Assembly (NCBI GenBank): GCA_904502185.1
Contig: CAJGDX010000013.1
Span: forward strand, 1 to 34,027
DNA: 34,027 nt
Direction of reading: 5' to 3'
Source: an uncultured Bacteroidaceae bacterium
GTDB taxonomy: Bacteria > Bacteroidota > Bacteroidia > Bacteroidales > Bacteroidaceae
Part shown: positions 24,499-32,155 of the stretch, piece after piece
Layout of the letters: every line of letters begins with the position of its first letter
Position numbering within the stretch: the first letter of the stretch is position 1
Position numbers and translations under genes: made by a program
The notes under the pieces: model-generated
Databases searched by the model: none
What the model was told of the DNA's origin: nothing
What the model saw: the letters and a program-made list of their open reading frames with translations, nothing else

Positions 24499-25680
24499 TT
24501 ATTCCACATATATAACCAATCCTTTGAGGTATTCGCCTTCGGGGTGGTAGATGTTTACGGGGTGGTCGGCAGGCTGTGTCAACTGGTGCAGTATGCGCAC
24601 GTTGCGTTTAGCCATTGCTGCAGCTGTAAAGACTGCTGTTCTGAAGTTCTCCTTGTTGACTGCCTGTGAACATGAGAATGTGAAGATGATTCCACCAGGC
24701 TTAATCTTCTCAATAGCTTTTGCATTCAGACGGCGGTAGCCTATGAGGGCGTTACGCAACGAGTCGCGGTGCTTTGCAAATGCAGGTGGGTCAAGAATTA
24801 TAAGGTCGTAGTTGTCACCCATCTTCTCAAGATAGTCGAATGCATCCTCTGCGTATGCAGCGTGTCGTGTGTCGCCTGGGAAGTTGAGTTCGGCATTTGC
24901 ATTTGTAAGGTCGATGGCCTTAGCCGAACTGTCCACCGAGTGTACAAGCTCTGCTCCTCCGCGCAGTGCATAGATTGAAAATCCGCCTGTGTAGCAGAAC
25001 ATGTTAAGCAGCTTGCGGCCTTTTGAGTATTTTTCGAGCAGTGCGCGGTTCTCACGCTGGTCAATGAAAAAGCCTGTCTTTTGTCCGCGCAGCCAGTCGA
25101 TATGGAATTTAAGACCATATTCTGTGGCAACATTGCTCGCGCTTTTACCCATTATGTAGCCATCCTCCTGATTGAGGTCTGCCTTGTAGGGCAGTGTGGT
25201 CTCCGACTTGTAGTAGATGTTTTTTATTCTGTCGCCCAATACCTCCTGCAGTGCTGTTGCTATTTCGTTGCGGCAGGTGTGCATTCCTACGCTGTGCGCC
25301 TGCATTACTGCTGTGTCGTCGTAGATGTCGATGACAAGGCCGGGAAGGTTGTCGCCTTCGCCGTGCAGCAGACGGAATGTGTCGTTGTCCTCGCGGCATG
25401 CGATACCTATGCTGCGGCGCATTTCGTATGCTGCTGAAATGCGTTGTTTCCAGAACTCATGGTTGATGGGCTCGTCGATGAATGTGAGGACGCGCACAGC
25501 GATGCTTCCTACCTGTATGTGGCCGCGGGCTATGAACTTGTTGTCGTTGGTGTAGACTGTTACGATGTCACCCTCTTCGGGCTTTCCTATAATGCGTTGT
25601 ATGGCTCCGGAAAATATCCATGGGTGTTGACGGAGCAGTGACTCTTCTTTGCCTCTTTTCAGGATTACGGCTTTTTCCAT
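24499..25680 (-). CDS. rlmI: RlmI-type 23S rRNA (cytosine-C5)-methyltransferase
   Basis: The 393-residue protein has an N-terminal PUA domain (MEKAVILKRGKEESLLRQHP, IFSGAI) and a central domain with FRLLHGEGDNLPGLVIDIYD. The class I SAM domain carries KLLNMFCYTGGFSIYALRGG, LDPPAFAKHRDSL and GIIFTFSCSQ with the catalytic cysteine. This is the YccW/RlmI family, which methylates C1962 of E. coli 23S rRNA; the target here is inferred. Length matches the family (about 396). It starts 5 nt after the exonuclease stop, so it is the last gene of a three-gene minus-strand operon. Confidence 0.9.
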   Translation of the reverse strand: MEKAVILKRGKEESLLRQHPWIFSGAIQRIIGKPEEGDIVTVYTNDNKFIARGHIQVGSIAVRVLTFIDEPINHEFWKQRISAAYEMRRSIGIACREDNDTFRLLHGEGDNLPGLVIDIYDDTAVMQAHSVGMHTCRNEIATALQEVLGDRIKNIYYKSETTLPYKADLNQEDGYIMGKSASNVATEYGLKFHIDWLRGQKTGFFIDQRENRALLEKYSKGRKLLNMFCYTGGFSIYALRGGAELVHSVDSSAKAIDLTNANAELNFPGDTRHAAYAEDAFDYLEKMGDNYDLIILDPPAFAKHRDSLRNALIGYRRLNAKAIEKIKPGGIIFTFSCSQAVNKENFRTAVFTAAAMAKRNVRILHQLTQPADHPVNIYHPEGEYLKGLVIYVE

Positions 25681-25685
25681 AGTCG

Positions 25686-26276
25686 TTATTTGTTGTTTTT
25701 TAATTGTTCAAGGTGGTTATATATGTTCAGGCAGCTCCATGCGTCGGTGGCTGCATATAGTTTCTGTTTGTCTGTAAGTACATCCGCATCCCAGTTGGTA
25801 AGCTGCTGGCTCTTGGATATTCGCTCACCGAAGATTATTGCATAGATTTTCTGAAGACTCATCTCTTCGATTCCAAAATCAGAAACATATTTCTGCAGCT
25901 CAACGAAACTGCCGGGTGTGAATGTGCGTCTCTCTTTAAGAGCGTGAAAATCATCGTGCAGTGAAAGTCCAATCTTCTTTACGTTGCTGTTTTCAAGGAG
26001 TTCTACAAGTGCATCTGTCAATCCGGTGCGGCATAGACGAAAAAGGAAACAAGTGTCCGCCGTAGATAATTGCAGCAGCGACACCTTGTAGTGTACACCT
26101 TTGCGGAAAGAGGGGCGTGTCTCTGTGTCTATTCCCAGAATACTCTCTTTCAGTAAGGCTCGTGCTGCGCGTTCGGCCTCAGCTTCGCTGTCAATGGTTA
26201 TGATGCGTCCGGCAAATGAAACTGTCGGTAATTGCGAGACTGCGCTTTTCTCTATCGTCGGGTTAAAGATACTCAT
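25686..26276 (-). CDS. DEDDy 3'-5' exonuclease domain protein (RNase D-like)
   Basis: The 196-residue protein is a single RNase D/DnaQ-type exonuclease domain. The metal-binding residues are visible in order: D and E in LGIDTETRPSF, D in GLSLHDDFHALKE, and Y and D in KLYAATDAWSCLNIY, the DEDDy arrangement. No HRDC domain is present, so it is shorter than true RNase D. The start at 26276 (MSIFNPTIEKSAVSQL) overlaps the end of the DUF5063 gene by 14 nt. An in-frame upstream ATG at 26327 would overlap by 65 nt and adds a basic stretch not seen in the family. The substrate, RNA or DNA, cannot be told. Confidence 0.85.
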   Translation of the reverse strand: MSIFNPTIEKSAVSQLPTVSFAGRIITIDSEAEAERAARALLKESILGIDTETRPSFRKGVHYKVSLLQLSTADTCFLFRLCRTGLTDALVELLENSNVKKIGLSLHDDFHALKERRTFTPGSFVELQKYVSDFGIEEMSLQKIYAIIFGERISKSQQLTNWDADVLTDKQKLYAATDAWSCLNIYNHLEQLKNNK

Positions 26277-26826
26277 TTTCTTCTGTCGCGTCATTATCTT
26301 CTTCGTCGTTGGGAGTACCATATTCAATCTCGTGCAGTGCGCGCAGGGTGTTTACCAATGTTTGTCCCCAATAGGTACAGAAATGGTCGCGACACTCCAC
26401 TATCGCATCGTGCATTGTTTCGTTTATACCAGTCTGGAAACGTATGACAAAGTTCTTTATGTCCTGATATATGTCAGACAGGTCTTCCGAAATGTTTTTT
26501 GTGACAGGTGTGTCGCTGTATTTCATTTCGGCTACGAATACATCGAGGTATGTGTCGTATTGCGCCAAAAGGTCGGCCAGTGTAATGCGTATCACTTCGT
26601 AGCTGTCTTCGGTAACGAATGCCTCAAGTTCTTCGTCGTTCAGTGGCTCATCAGCAGGAAGCATCTGTGCTTTAATATACAGCAGTGGCAAGAGCTTCAG
26701 CATTGTTCCTACAAATTCCTTGCGCTGCAGCTGATTGGTGCGTTCTATGTAGGCGCAATATTCGGCTGCCACGGTGACAAATTCCACCGTGTTGCGCGAG
26801 AATACTATATCTTCTTTGTTTGTCAT
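26263..26826 (-). CDS. DUF5063 family protein
   Basis: The 187-residue protein is helical and acidic, beginning MTNKEDIVFSRNTVEFVTVA. It contains EYCAYIERTNQLQRKEFVGT and MLKLLPLLYIKAQMLP, then many charged helices and an acidic tail (TPNDEEDNDATEENEYL). I recognise it as the Bacteroidetes DUF5063 family, whose function is unknown. The ATG at 26826 was chosen because the in-frame one at 26889 lies in the -7 box. It heads the operon with the exonuclease and rlmI, and its last 14 nt also encode the start of the exonuclease. I recall this order as conserved in Bacteroides. Confidence 0.8.
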   Translation of the reverse strand: MTNKEDIVFSRNTVEFVTVAAEYCAYIERTNQLQRKEFVGTMLKLLPLLYIKAQMLPADEPLNDEELEAFVTEDSYEVIRITLADLLAQYDTYLDVFVAEMKYSDTPVTKNISEDLSDIYQDIKNFVIRFQTGINETMHDAIVECRDHFCTYWGQTLVNTLRALHEIEYGTPNDEEDNDATEENEYL

Positions 26827-26886
26827 AATGTTTCTGTATTTATAGTCGTAAGCAGAGTGGATGTGGCTGCTTGCGAAAATTTTATG

Positions 26887-26917
26887 CAAATGTAGTAACT
26901 TTCCTGCATATTAGCAA
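26887..26917 (-). promoter_or_regulatory. Promoter of the DUF5063-exonuclease-rlmI operon
   Basis: On the minus strand TTG (26917-26915), a 20-nt spacer and TACATTTG (26894-26887) form a close match to the Bacteroidetes promoter consensus. The expected start near 26880 gives a leader of about 54 nt. Confidence 0.65.
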
Positions 26918-27030
26918 CGAAGATTCAATGCTATGTTGCATGGTGCCAATAAAGCAATAGGTAAATTCATTTGCTGACGCTGACAATAGTCTAAACAATA
27001 CTAAAAATGAAGCAAACTTTATTGTTTTGA

Positions 27031-27117
27031 GTTCCCGAAGTTTGGCTATACTCGTTGGAAATAAAATTTCATTTTATTCACTCGTTTGCACAAACTTTTG
27101 CTCGTTTGTTACTATCT
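27031..27117 (+). repeat. Palindrome-centred intergenic repeat, unit B1
   Basis: The unit has GGCTATACTCGTTGG, a centre with AATAAAAT (27060-27067), TTC and ATTTTATT (27071-27078), and then CACTCGTTTGCACAAAC. It lies within the 521-nt intergenic region 26827-27347, which otherwise holds only the minus-strand promoter and A/T-rich DNA (26918-27030). Confidence 0.55.
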
Positions 27118-27220
27118 TTTGATAAGATAGGCTTCGGGTTGACTTCGTCGATTATCTGCTGCGCTCGGTAAAATATGTGAATAAATTCACCTATTACTCT
27201 CGCTTGTGCTATAATTCGGG
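27118..27220 (+). repeat. Palindrome-centred intergenic repeat, unit B2
   Basis: GATAAGATAGGCTTCGGG and CTGCTGCGCTCGG lead to the perfect 14-nt palindrome GTGAATAAATTCAC (27177-27190), then ATTACTCTCGCTTGTGCTAT. The flanks match unit A closely although the palindromes are different sequences. Confidence 0.6.
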
Positions 27221-27275
27221 ATAAAAAAACAATCAAGCTTATTTTTTTATCGCTCACCTTGCACTATCTTTGTAA
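27220..27275 (+). repeat. Palindrome-centred intergenic repeat, unit B3, carrying the ftsK promoter
   Basis: GATAAAAAAA (27220-27229) and TTTTTTTATC (27242-27251) are perfect 10-bp arms around a 12-nt loop, followed by CGCTCACCTTGCACTATCTT. Unit A ends in the same 14 bases CTTGCACTATCTTT. The left flank is lost or merged with unit B2. Confidence 0.5.
27265..27272 (+). promoter_or_regulatory. -7 box of the ftsK promoter
   Basis: TATCTTTG is a perfect -7 box about 75 nt before the ftsK ATG. The usual -33 position (about 27242-27245) is T-rich without TTG. The box is part of the right flank of repeat unit B3. Confidence 0.6.
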
Positions 27276-27347
27276 CAGAAAGGGGTGGAGTGCATTGCTT
27301 CGCGCTCTTTTTCTGTTCTATAACTTTTAATCATTATACAGGGAATT

Positions 27348-29876
27348 ATGGCTAAAGAAAAAAATAAATCAGTAAAAGAAAAAGAACCTGGTTTTTTTGC
27401 ACGTTGGTGGGGAAAACTTACGGGCAGAACTTCGTGTGTGGTTGTTGGAATATGCGTATTGCTGTTCTTGATATTCATGACCTCTTCGTTCGTGTCGTTT
27501 ATGATGTCCGGTGGAGCAGACAATAGCCATGTTGAGGTTGGTTCGGGTGTCGATCTTAATGCAACTGATAATGGCATAGAGAACTACACAGGTTCGCTGG
27601 GCGCACGTATGGCTATGTTTCTGATGAACGGCTGTTTTGGCTGGGCTGCATTTGCTATACTTCCTTTCTTATGCGCTCTTGTCGCAAGACTCTTTGAGTG
27701 GCGTAAGCCAACTCTTTCTAAGTGGTTCCTGGCTTCGGTGTTTGCTGTTGTCTGGGGCTCTATTTTCTTCAGTTTCGCTTTTGGCAATCTGATGGAGGGT
27801 AGTTTTATTTCACCCGGAGGTCTGCATGGCGAAAATATCTCTGCATGGCTTGTTTCACAGATTGGCCCGTTGGGTATGTTTCTGCTGTTGGTGGTTACTT
27901 TGCTTCTATTTATGATATATCTCACTCGCGATACTATCAAGTGGATAAAGGCTGCTTTCAGTTTCGGCGCTTCACAGGTTGTGAAATTGAAACCAGCGCC
28001 TTCGTCTGCTGAGGAGGAGAGTGGCGAAGAGGAAAAAAGTGAAGACAATGTAGAAAAAACAGAAACTGCCGAGGATATAGAAGATTGTGAAAAAATAGCT
28101 GATGCTGCCGGTAAAGAGTCGCCGGTTGAAGAGAATGAAACTATCGAGGAAACTGCTGATGCTGGTGATATTGACGAGGATGAGGAGGATGGATTTACAG
28201 TGGAACTCCCCGTTGACGATGAGGCAGAGACTACACAACCGGATGAAGATATAGTTACTGTAGCGCCTGCTGACGATGCTGACGATGATGAAATTTTATT
28301 CGATGTCGAGCAGGGTGAGAATGACGATACAGGTGGCAAGATGCTTGAACCCATTAATCCCAAGGATGAACTGAGCTACTATAAAGCCCCTACACTTGAC
28401 CTTCTCGATAAATATGAGTCTCCTGTGCAGGCTATTGACATGGAGGAGCAGACTGCCAACAAAAACAAGATTGTTGAGGTACTCAGAAATTTCGACATTG
28501 AGATAAGTTCGATTAAGGCTACTGTTGGTCCTACAATCACGCTGTATGAAATAACACCTGCTCCCGGTGTCAGAATTTCCAAGATTCGCGGACTAGAGGA
28601 CGATATTGCAATGTCGCTTTCAGCTCTCTGTATACGTATCATTGCCCCCATTCCCGGAAAGGGTACAATCGGTATCGAGGTCCCAAACAGCAATAAGCAG
28701 ATTGTGCCTATGGTGTCGCTGCTCAACAGTCGTAAGTTCAAGGAGAGCGAAATGGCACTTCCTTTAGCTTTGGGAAAGACAATTTCAAACGAAATATACA
28801 TGGTGGACCTTGCCAAGATGCCTCACCTGCTTGTTGCCGGTGCTACAGGTATGGGTAAGTCTGTCGGACTCAACGCTATCATCACCTCGTTGCTCTACAA
28901 GATGCATCCGGCCTATTTGAAATTTGTGATGGTCGACCCCAAGATGGTGGAATTGAGCCTTTACAATGTGCTCGAAAAACACTTCCTTGCAAAACTTGAG
29001 AGCGAAGAGGAATCCATCATCACCGATGTGAACAGAGTGGTACGTACATTGAAATCTCTCTGTATTGAGATGGACAACCGCTACAAACTGTTGCAGGCAG
29101 CATGTGTGCGTTCGCTGAAAGAGTACAACGAGAAGTTCCTCAATCGTGAACTGTTGCCCACGCAGGGACACCGTTTTATGCCCTATATAGTGGTGATAAT
29201 CGATGAGTATGGCGACCTGATGATGCAGGCCGGCAAGGAGATAGAACTTCCTATTGCCCGCATTGCCCAAAAGGCACGTGCCGTGGGTATGCACATGATA
29301 ATCGCTACACAGCGTCCGACAACAAATATCATTACCGGCACCATCAAGGCCAACTTCCCGGCGCGTATGGCATTCCGCGTAATTTCGCCCATCGACTCGC
29401 GTACCATCCTTGAACGTACAGGTGCCAACCAGTTGCAGGGTAGGGGAGATATGCTCTTCCTCGCAGGCAACGACCCCGTTCGTGTGCAGTGTGCGCTTGT
29501 CGAAACAAAAGAGGTTGAAAGGGTCTGCAACTTTATTTCTCGACAGCAGGGATATACTTCGGCATATGCTCTTCCCGACCCTGATGAGTCGGATATTGAT
29601 GCAACAGGCGGTTCTGTTGCTCATGGCGAAATATCTGCCGGTAAGCTCGACGCGCTCTTCGCCGATGCAGCACGTACGGTTGTTGTGCATCAACAGGGTT
29701 CAACCTCTATGTTGCAGCGTAAGTATAATATCGGATTCAACCGTGCAGGTCGCATAATGGATCAGCTCTGTCAGGCAGGAATTGTTGGCGAACAGGATGG
29801 TGCAAAGCCGCGTCAGGTGCTATGCGCCGATGAAGCAGACCTCGAATTCCGTCTGAAAGCGTTGCTCAATCAGTAA
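27348..29876 (+). CDS. ftsK: DNA translocase FtsK
   Basis: The 842-residue protein has four membrane segments in the first 200 residues (near 29-53, 90-112, 128-146, 170-192) and a long acidic linker (about 220-335). The RecA-like motor domain has Walker A GATGMGKS (498-505) and Walker B VVIIDEYGDLMM (D619, E620). A C-terminal winged-helix gamma domain (about 775-842; STSMLQRKYNIGFNRAGRIM) normally reads chromosome polarity sequences. FtsK pumps DNA at the division septum and activates dimer resolution by XerCD. Length and order fit Bacteroidetes FtsK. The LolA-like gene follows 12 nt after the stop. Confidence 0.95.
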   Translation: MAKEKNKSVKEKEPGFFARWWGKLTGRTSCVVVGICVLLFLIFMTSSFVSFMMSGGADNSHVEVGSGVDLNATDNGIENYTGSLGARMAMFLMNGCFGWAAFAILPFLCALVARLFEWRKPTLSKWFLASVFAVVWGSIFFSFAFGNLMEGSFISPGGLHGENISAWLVSQIGPLGMFLLLVVTLLLFMIYLTRDTIKWIKAAFSFGASQVVKLKPAPSSAEEESGEEEKSEDNVEKTETAEDIEDCEKIADAAGKESPVEENETIEETADAGDIDEDEEDGFTVELPVDDEAETTQPDEDIVTVAPADDADDDEILFDVEQGENDDTGGKMLEPINPKDELSYYKAPTLDLLDKYESPVQAIDMEEQTANKNKIVEVLRNFDIEISSIKATVGPTITLYEITPAPGVRISKIRGLEDDIAMSLSALCIRIIAPIPGKGTIGIEVPNSNKQIVPMVSLLNSRKFKESEMALPLALGKTISNEIYMVDLAKMPHLLVAGATGMGKSVGLNAIITSLLYKMHPAYLKFVMVDPKMVELSLYNVLEKHFLAKLESEEESIITDVNRVVRTLKSLCIEMDNRYKLLQAACVRSLKEYNEKFLNRELLPTQGHRFMPYIVVIIDEYGDLMMQAGKEIELPIARIAQKARAVGMHMIIATQRPTTNIITGTIKANFPARMAFRVISPIDSRTILERTGANQLQGRGDMLFLAGNDPVRVQCALVETKEVERVCNFISRQQGYTSAYALPDPDESDIDATGGSVAHGEISAGKLDALFADAARTVVVHQQGSTSMLQRKYNIGFNRAGRIMDQLCQAGIVGEQDGAKPRQVLCADEADLEFRLKALLNQ

Positions 29877-29888
29877 AAAATCAAAATT

Positions 29889-30539
29889 ATGTACAAAATA
29901 AGATTGAAACAGATATTATTTTTGTTGCCATTGATACTTGCTCCGCTCTTTGTTGCGGCTCAGGAGAATGGTGCTACCAGAATACTCGATACTGCAGTGG
30001 CCAAAATCAAAGCCGATGCAGGTGTGCAGATGCACTTTACCATCACAATGAACGATGGAACAGGTGAGGAAATTTACGATGATAAGGGAGTGATGAAAAT
30101 GGATGGCGAGAAGTATGCTCTTCTCACCGACCAGATGAAGCTATGGTGCGACGGTGAAACACAATGGAGCTACATTGTTCAGAATAACGAGATTTATGTT
30201 TCTGAACCCAATGCCGACGACGCCCGTGCCTTTTCGCCTGTTCACATAATGCAGCTCTACAAGAGTGGCTTTAGATGTGAGTTGTATTCTGCCGGAGCAA
30301 CAGCAAAGGTCGATGCCGTGAAAATGACAGCTGTAGCCCGTGACAGCGAGATACGTAAAGCAATCATTTTCATCAACAAACAGACCGGTCAGCCCGTTGA
30401 ACTTAAAGTGGATTATGAAAATGGTTCATCGGCAGATATTGTAGTAGATACATACAAAACAAAATGTAAATTTGCTATCAAAGAGTTCCGCTGTCGCGTA
30501 AAGGAATACCGTGGAGCAGAGGTCGTAGATATGAGATAA
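29889..30539 (+). CDS. LolA-like periplasmic protein
   Basis: The 216-residue protein has a signal peptide (ILFLLPLILAPLFVAAQ-EN) and a LolA/LolB-like half-barrel pattern. DTAVAKIKADAGVQMHFTIT, GVMKMDGEKYAL, MKLWCDGETQWSYIVQNNEI and YVSEPNADDARAFSPVHIMQ are typical of Bacteroidetes LolA-like proteins. LolA carries lipoproteins from the inner to the outer membrane; whether this paralogue does so is inferred. It lies between ftsK and trxB, an order I remember from many Bacteroides genomes. Confidence 0.82.
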   Translation: MYKIRLKQILFLLPLILAPLFVAAQENGATRILDTAVAKIKADAGVQMHFTITMNDGTGEEIYDDKGVMKMDGEKYALLTDQMKLWCDGETQWSYIVQNNEIYVSEPNADDARAFSPVHIMQLYKSGFRCELYSAGATAKVDAVKMTAVARDSEIRKAIIFINKQTGQPVELKVDYENGSSADIVVDTYKTKCKFAIKEFRCRVKEYRGAEVVDMR

Positions 30540-30562
30540 ATATAATCTAAACAACCAATATT

Positions 30563-31501
30563 ATGGAAGTAACCAAATGTCTTATAATAGGTTCCGGTCC
30601 TGCCGGATATACCGCAGCAATATATGCAGCACGAGCAAATCTTTCACCTGTTGTCATCGAGGGCATCCAGCCCGGAGGTCAGTTGACACAGACTACCGTC
30701 ATTGAGAATTTCCCAGGTTTCCCGCAAGGAATCACCGGTCCCGAACTGATGGATAATATGCGCCAACAGGCACTGAATGTAGGTGCCGATATACGTTCGG
30801 GTGTTGTTACTGCGGTGGATTTTGAAACCTCTCCCTATACTGTAACAATAGATGACGGTACGGAAATATATGCCGAAACAGTCGTAGTTGCTACCGGTGC
30901 AGCTGCCAAATATCTGGGCATTGCCGATGAAACTAAGTATGCAGGCATGGGTGTAAGCGCGTGTGCTACATGCGACGGCTTCTTCTACCGCAAAAAGGTG
31001 GTTGCAGTTGTCGGTGGTGGCGACACTGCTTGCGAAGAGGCAAACTATCTTGCGTCGTTGGCAAGCAAGGTCTATCTGATTGTCCGTAAGCCCTTCCTTC
31101 GTGCATCGCAGGCCATGCAGGAACGCACAATGAATAATCCCAAGATAGAGGTTCTATTCGAACATAATACCGAAGGACTTTTTGGTGAGAATGGCGTAGA
31201 GGGTGTACGCCTTGTAAAAAGAAAAGGTGAGCCCGACGAAACACACTACAGCTTACCCATCGACGGCTTCTTCCTTGCTATCGGTCACACTCCCAATTCC
31301 GAGGTGTTTAGAAAGTATCTTGCCACCGACGAAACAGGCTACTTTGTGCCCAGCGATGCAAGTGGTGTACGCACAGTGGTTCCCGGTGTCTTTGTTGCAG
31401 GCGATGTTGCCGACCCGCACTATCGTCAGGCAATTACAGCAGCTGCTTCGGGCTGCAAGGCTGCGCTCGAGGCTGAACGCTATCTTGCAGCAAAGGGCTG
31501 A
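30563..31501 (+). CDS. trxB: Thioredoxin-disulfide reductase
   Basis: The 312-residue protein has the FAD-binding loop GSGPAGYTAAIYAARA, the redox motif C134-A-T-C137 in SACATCDGFFYRKK, and the NADPH-binding loop VGGGDTACEEANYLA. The C-terminal FAD motif GVFVAGDVADPHYRQAITAA is also present. It reduces thioredoxin with NADPH in the cytoplasm. Length is usual (about 310-320). It starts 23 nt after the LolA-like gene, in the ftsK unit. Confidence 0.96.
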   Translation: MEVTKCLIIGSGPAGYTAAIYAARANLSPVVIEGIQPGGQLTQTTVIENFPGFPQGITGPELMDNMRQQALNVGADIRSGVVTAVDFETSPYTVTIDDGTEIYAETVVVATGAAAKYLGIADETKYAGMGVSACATCDGFFYRKKVVAVVGGGDTACEEANYLASLASKVYLIVRKPFLRASQAMQERTMNNPKIEVLFEHNTEGLFGENGVEGVRLVKRKGEPDETHYSLPIDGFFLAIGHTPNSEVFRKYLATDETGYFVPSDASGVRTVVPGVFVAGDVADPHYRQAITAAASGCKAALEAERYLAAKG

Positions 31502-31558
31502 TCGGGAGCGGTTGAAACTTTAAAAACAAAAACGTATGGTATTTAAACAGACTGAACT

Positions 31559-32134
31559 ATGAACGACATATTTTCATTTTTTAACGAGCAGACGACATTG
31601 ATGCAGGTCTTTTGGGGCTCTGCTATTATCTCTACTGCTATCATGCTTGTCCAGACAATCTTGTCACTGATAGGCATGAGTGACCTGGATTTGGACGTGG
31701 GTGTGGACGGTGGTCTTGACGATTGTTCGGGTGCCGACCTTTTCACCATAAAAAACATTGTGAATTTCTTTGTGGGATTCGGATGGGCTGGTATCAGTTT
31801 CCGCTCTTATATCGAGAGTGATCTGCTGCTCATATTCCTCTCGTTGTTGGTGGGTGTGGGCTTTGTGCTCATTTTTATCTTCATCTTCAAACAGTTGATG
31901 AAACTTGAAAGTAACAGTGCAGTTGGAGCTGATGCTTGTGTGGGACGTACGGCAGATGTGTATCTGCGTATTCCTGCCGCTCGTTCGGGTAAAGGCAAAA
32001 TTCAACTCTCACTCAATGGTTCAGCACGCGAATTCGATGCCGTGACTGACGACTCGGAACTTATTCCCTCGGGTGCTGTCGTCACCGTGGTGGAAGTTAT
32101 CGGAAAATCCACATTACTCGTAAAACGCAATTAA
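31559..32134 (+). CDS. NfeD-like membrane protein
   Basis: The 191-residue protein has three hydrophobic segments (about 17-39, 65-83, 88-112) and a C-terminal OB-fold-like domain (about 120-190) with GRTADVYLRIP, GKIQLSLNGSAREFDAVTDD, and GAVVTVVEVIGKSTLLVKRN. These are features of short NfeD proteins, which act with flotillins in membrane microdomains. The flotillin gene lies 21 nt downstream, supporting the pairing. The gap after trxB is 57 nt without an obvious promoter or terminator. Confidence 0.82.
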   Translation: MNDIFSFFNEQTTLMQVFWGSAIISTAIMLVQTILSLIGMSDLDLDVGVDGGLDDCSGADLFTIKNIVNFFVGFGWAGISFRSYIESDLLLIFLSLLVGVGFVLIFIFIFKQLMKLESNSAVGADACVGRTADVYLRIPAARSGKGKIQLSLNGSAREFDAVTDDSELIPSGAVVTVVEVIGKSTLLVKRN

Positions 32135-32155
32135 TAACTTCAAAATTAATAAGCT

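Noticed and set aside
26101..26895. 264-codon open frame on the plus strand
   Set aside because: It is antisense to the exonuclease and DUF5063 genes, Cys/Phe/Val-rich, and has no family resemblance.
26827..27347. CRISPR array in the repeat-rich gap upstream of ftsK
   Set aside because: Units are not identical direct repeats with unique spacers of equal length; they are palindrome-centred and diverged, and no cas gene is nearby.
27584..28363. 259-codon Ser-rich open frame on the minus strand
   Set aside because: It is the antisense of the FtsK membrane region and its acidic linker; GAA/GAT-rich codons give Ser/Phe-rich antisense frames.
29202..29220. Walker B of FtsK reads DEYGDLM rather than DEFADLM
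   Set aside because: Variation of this kind is normal in Bacteroidetes FtsK, and the catalytic D and E are present.
28785..29693. 302-codon open frame on the minus strand inside ftsK
   Set aside because: It lies entirely opposite the conserved FtsK motor domain, has no recognisable family, and is rich in Cys/His as expected of an antisense shadow.
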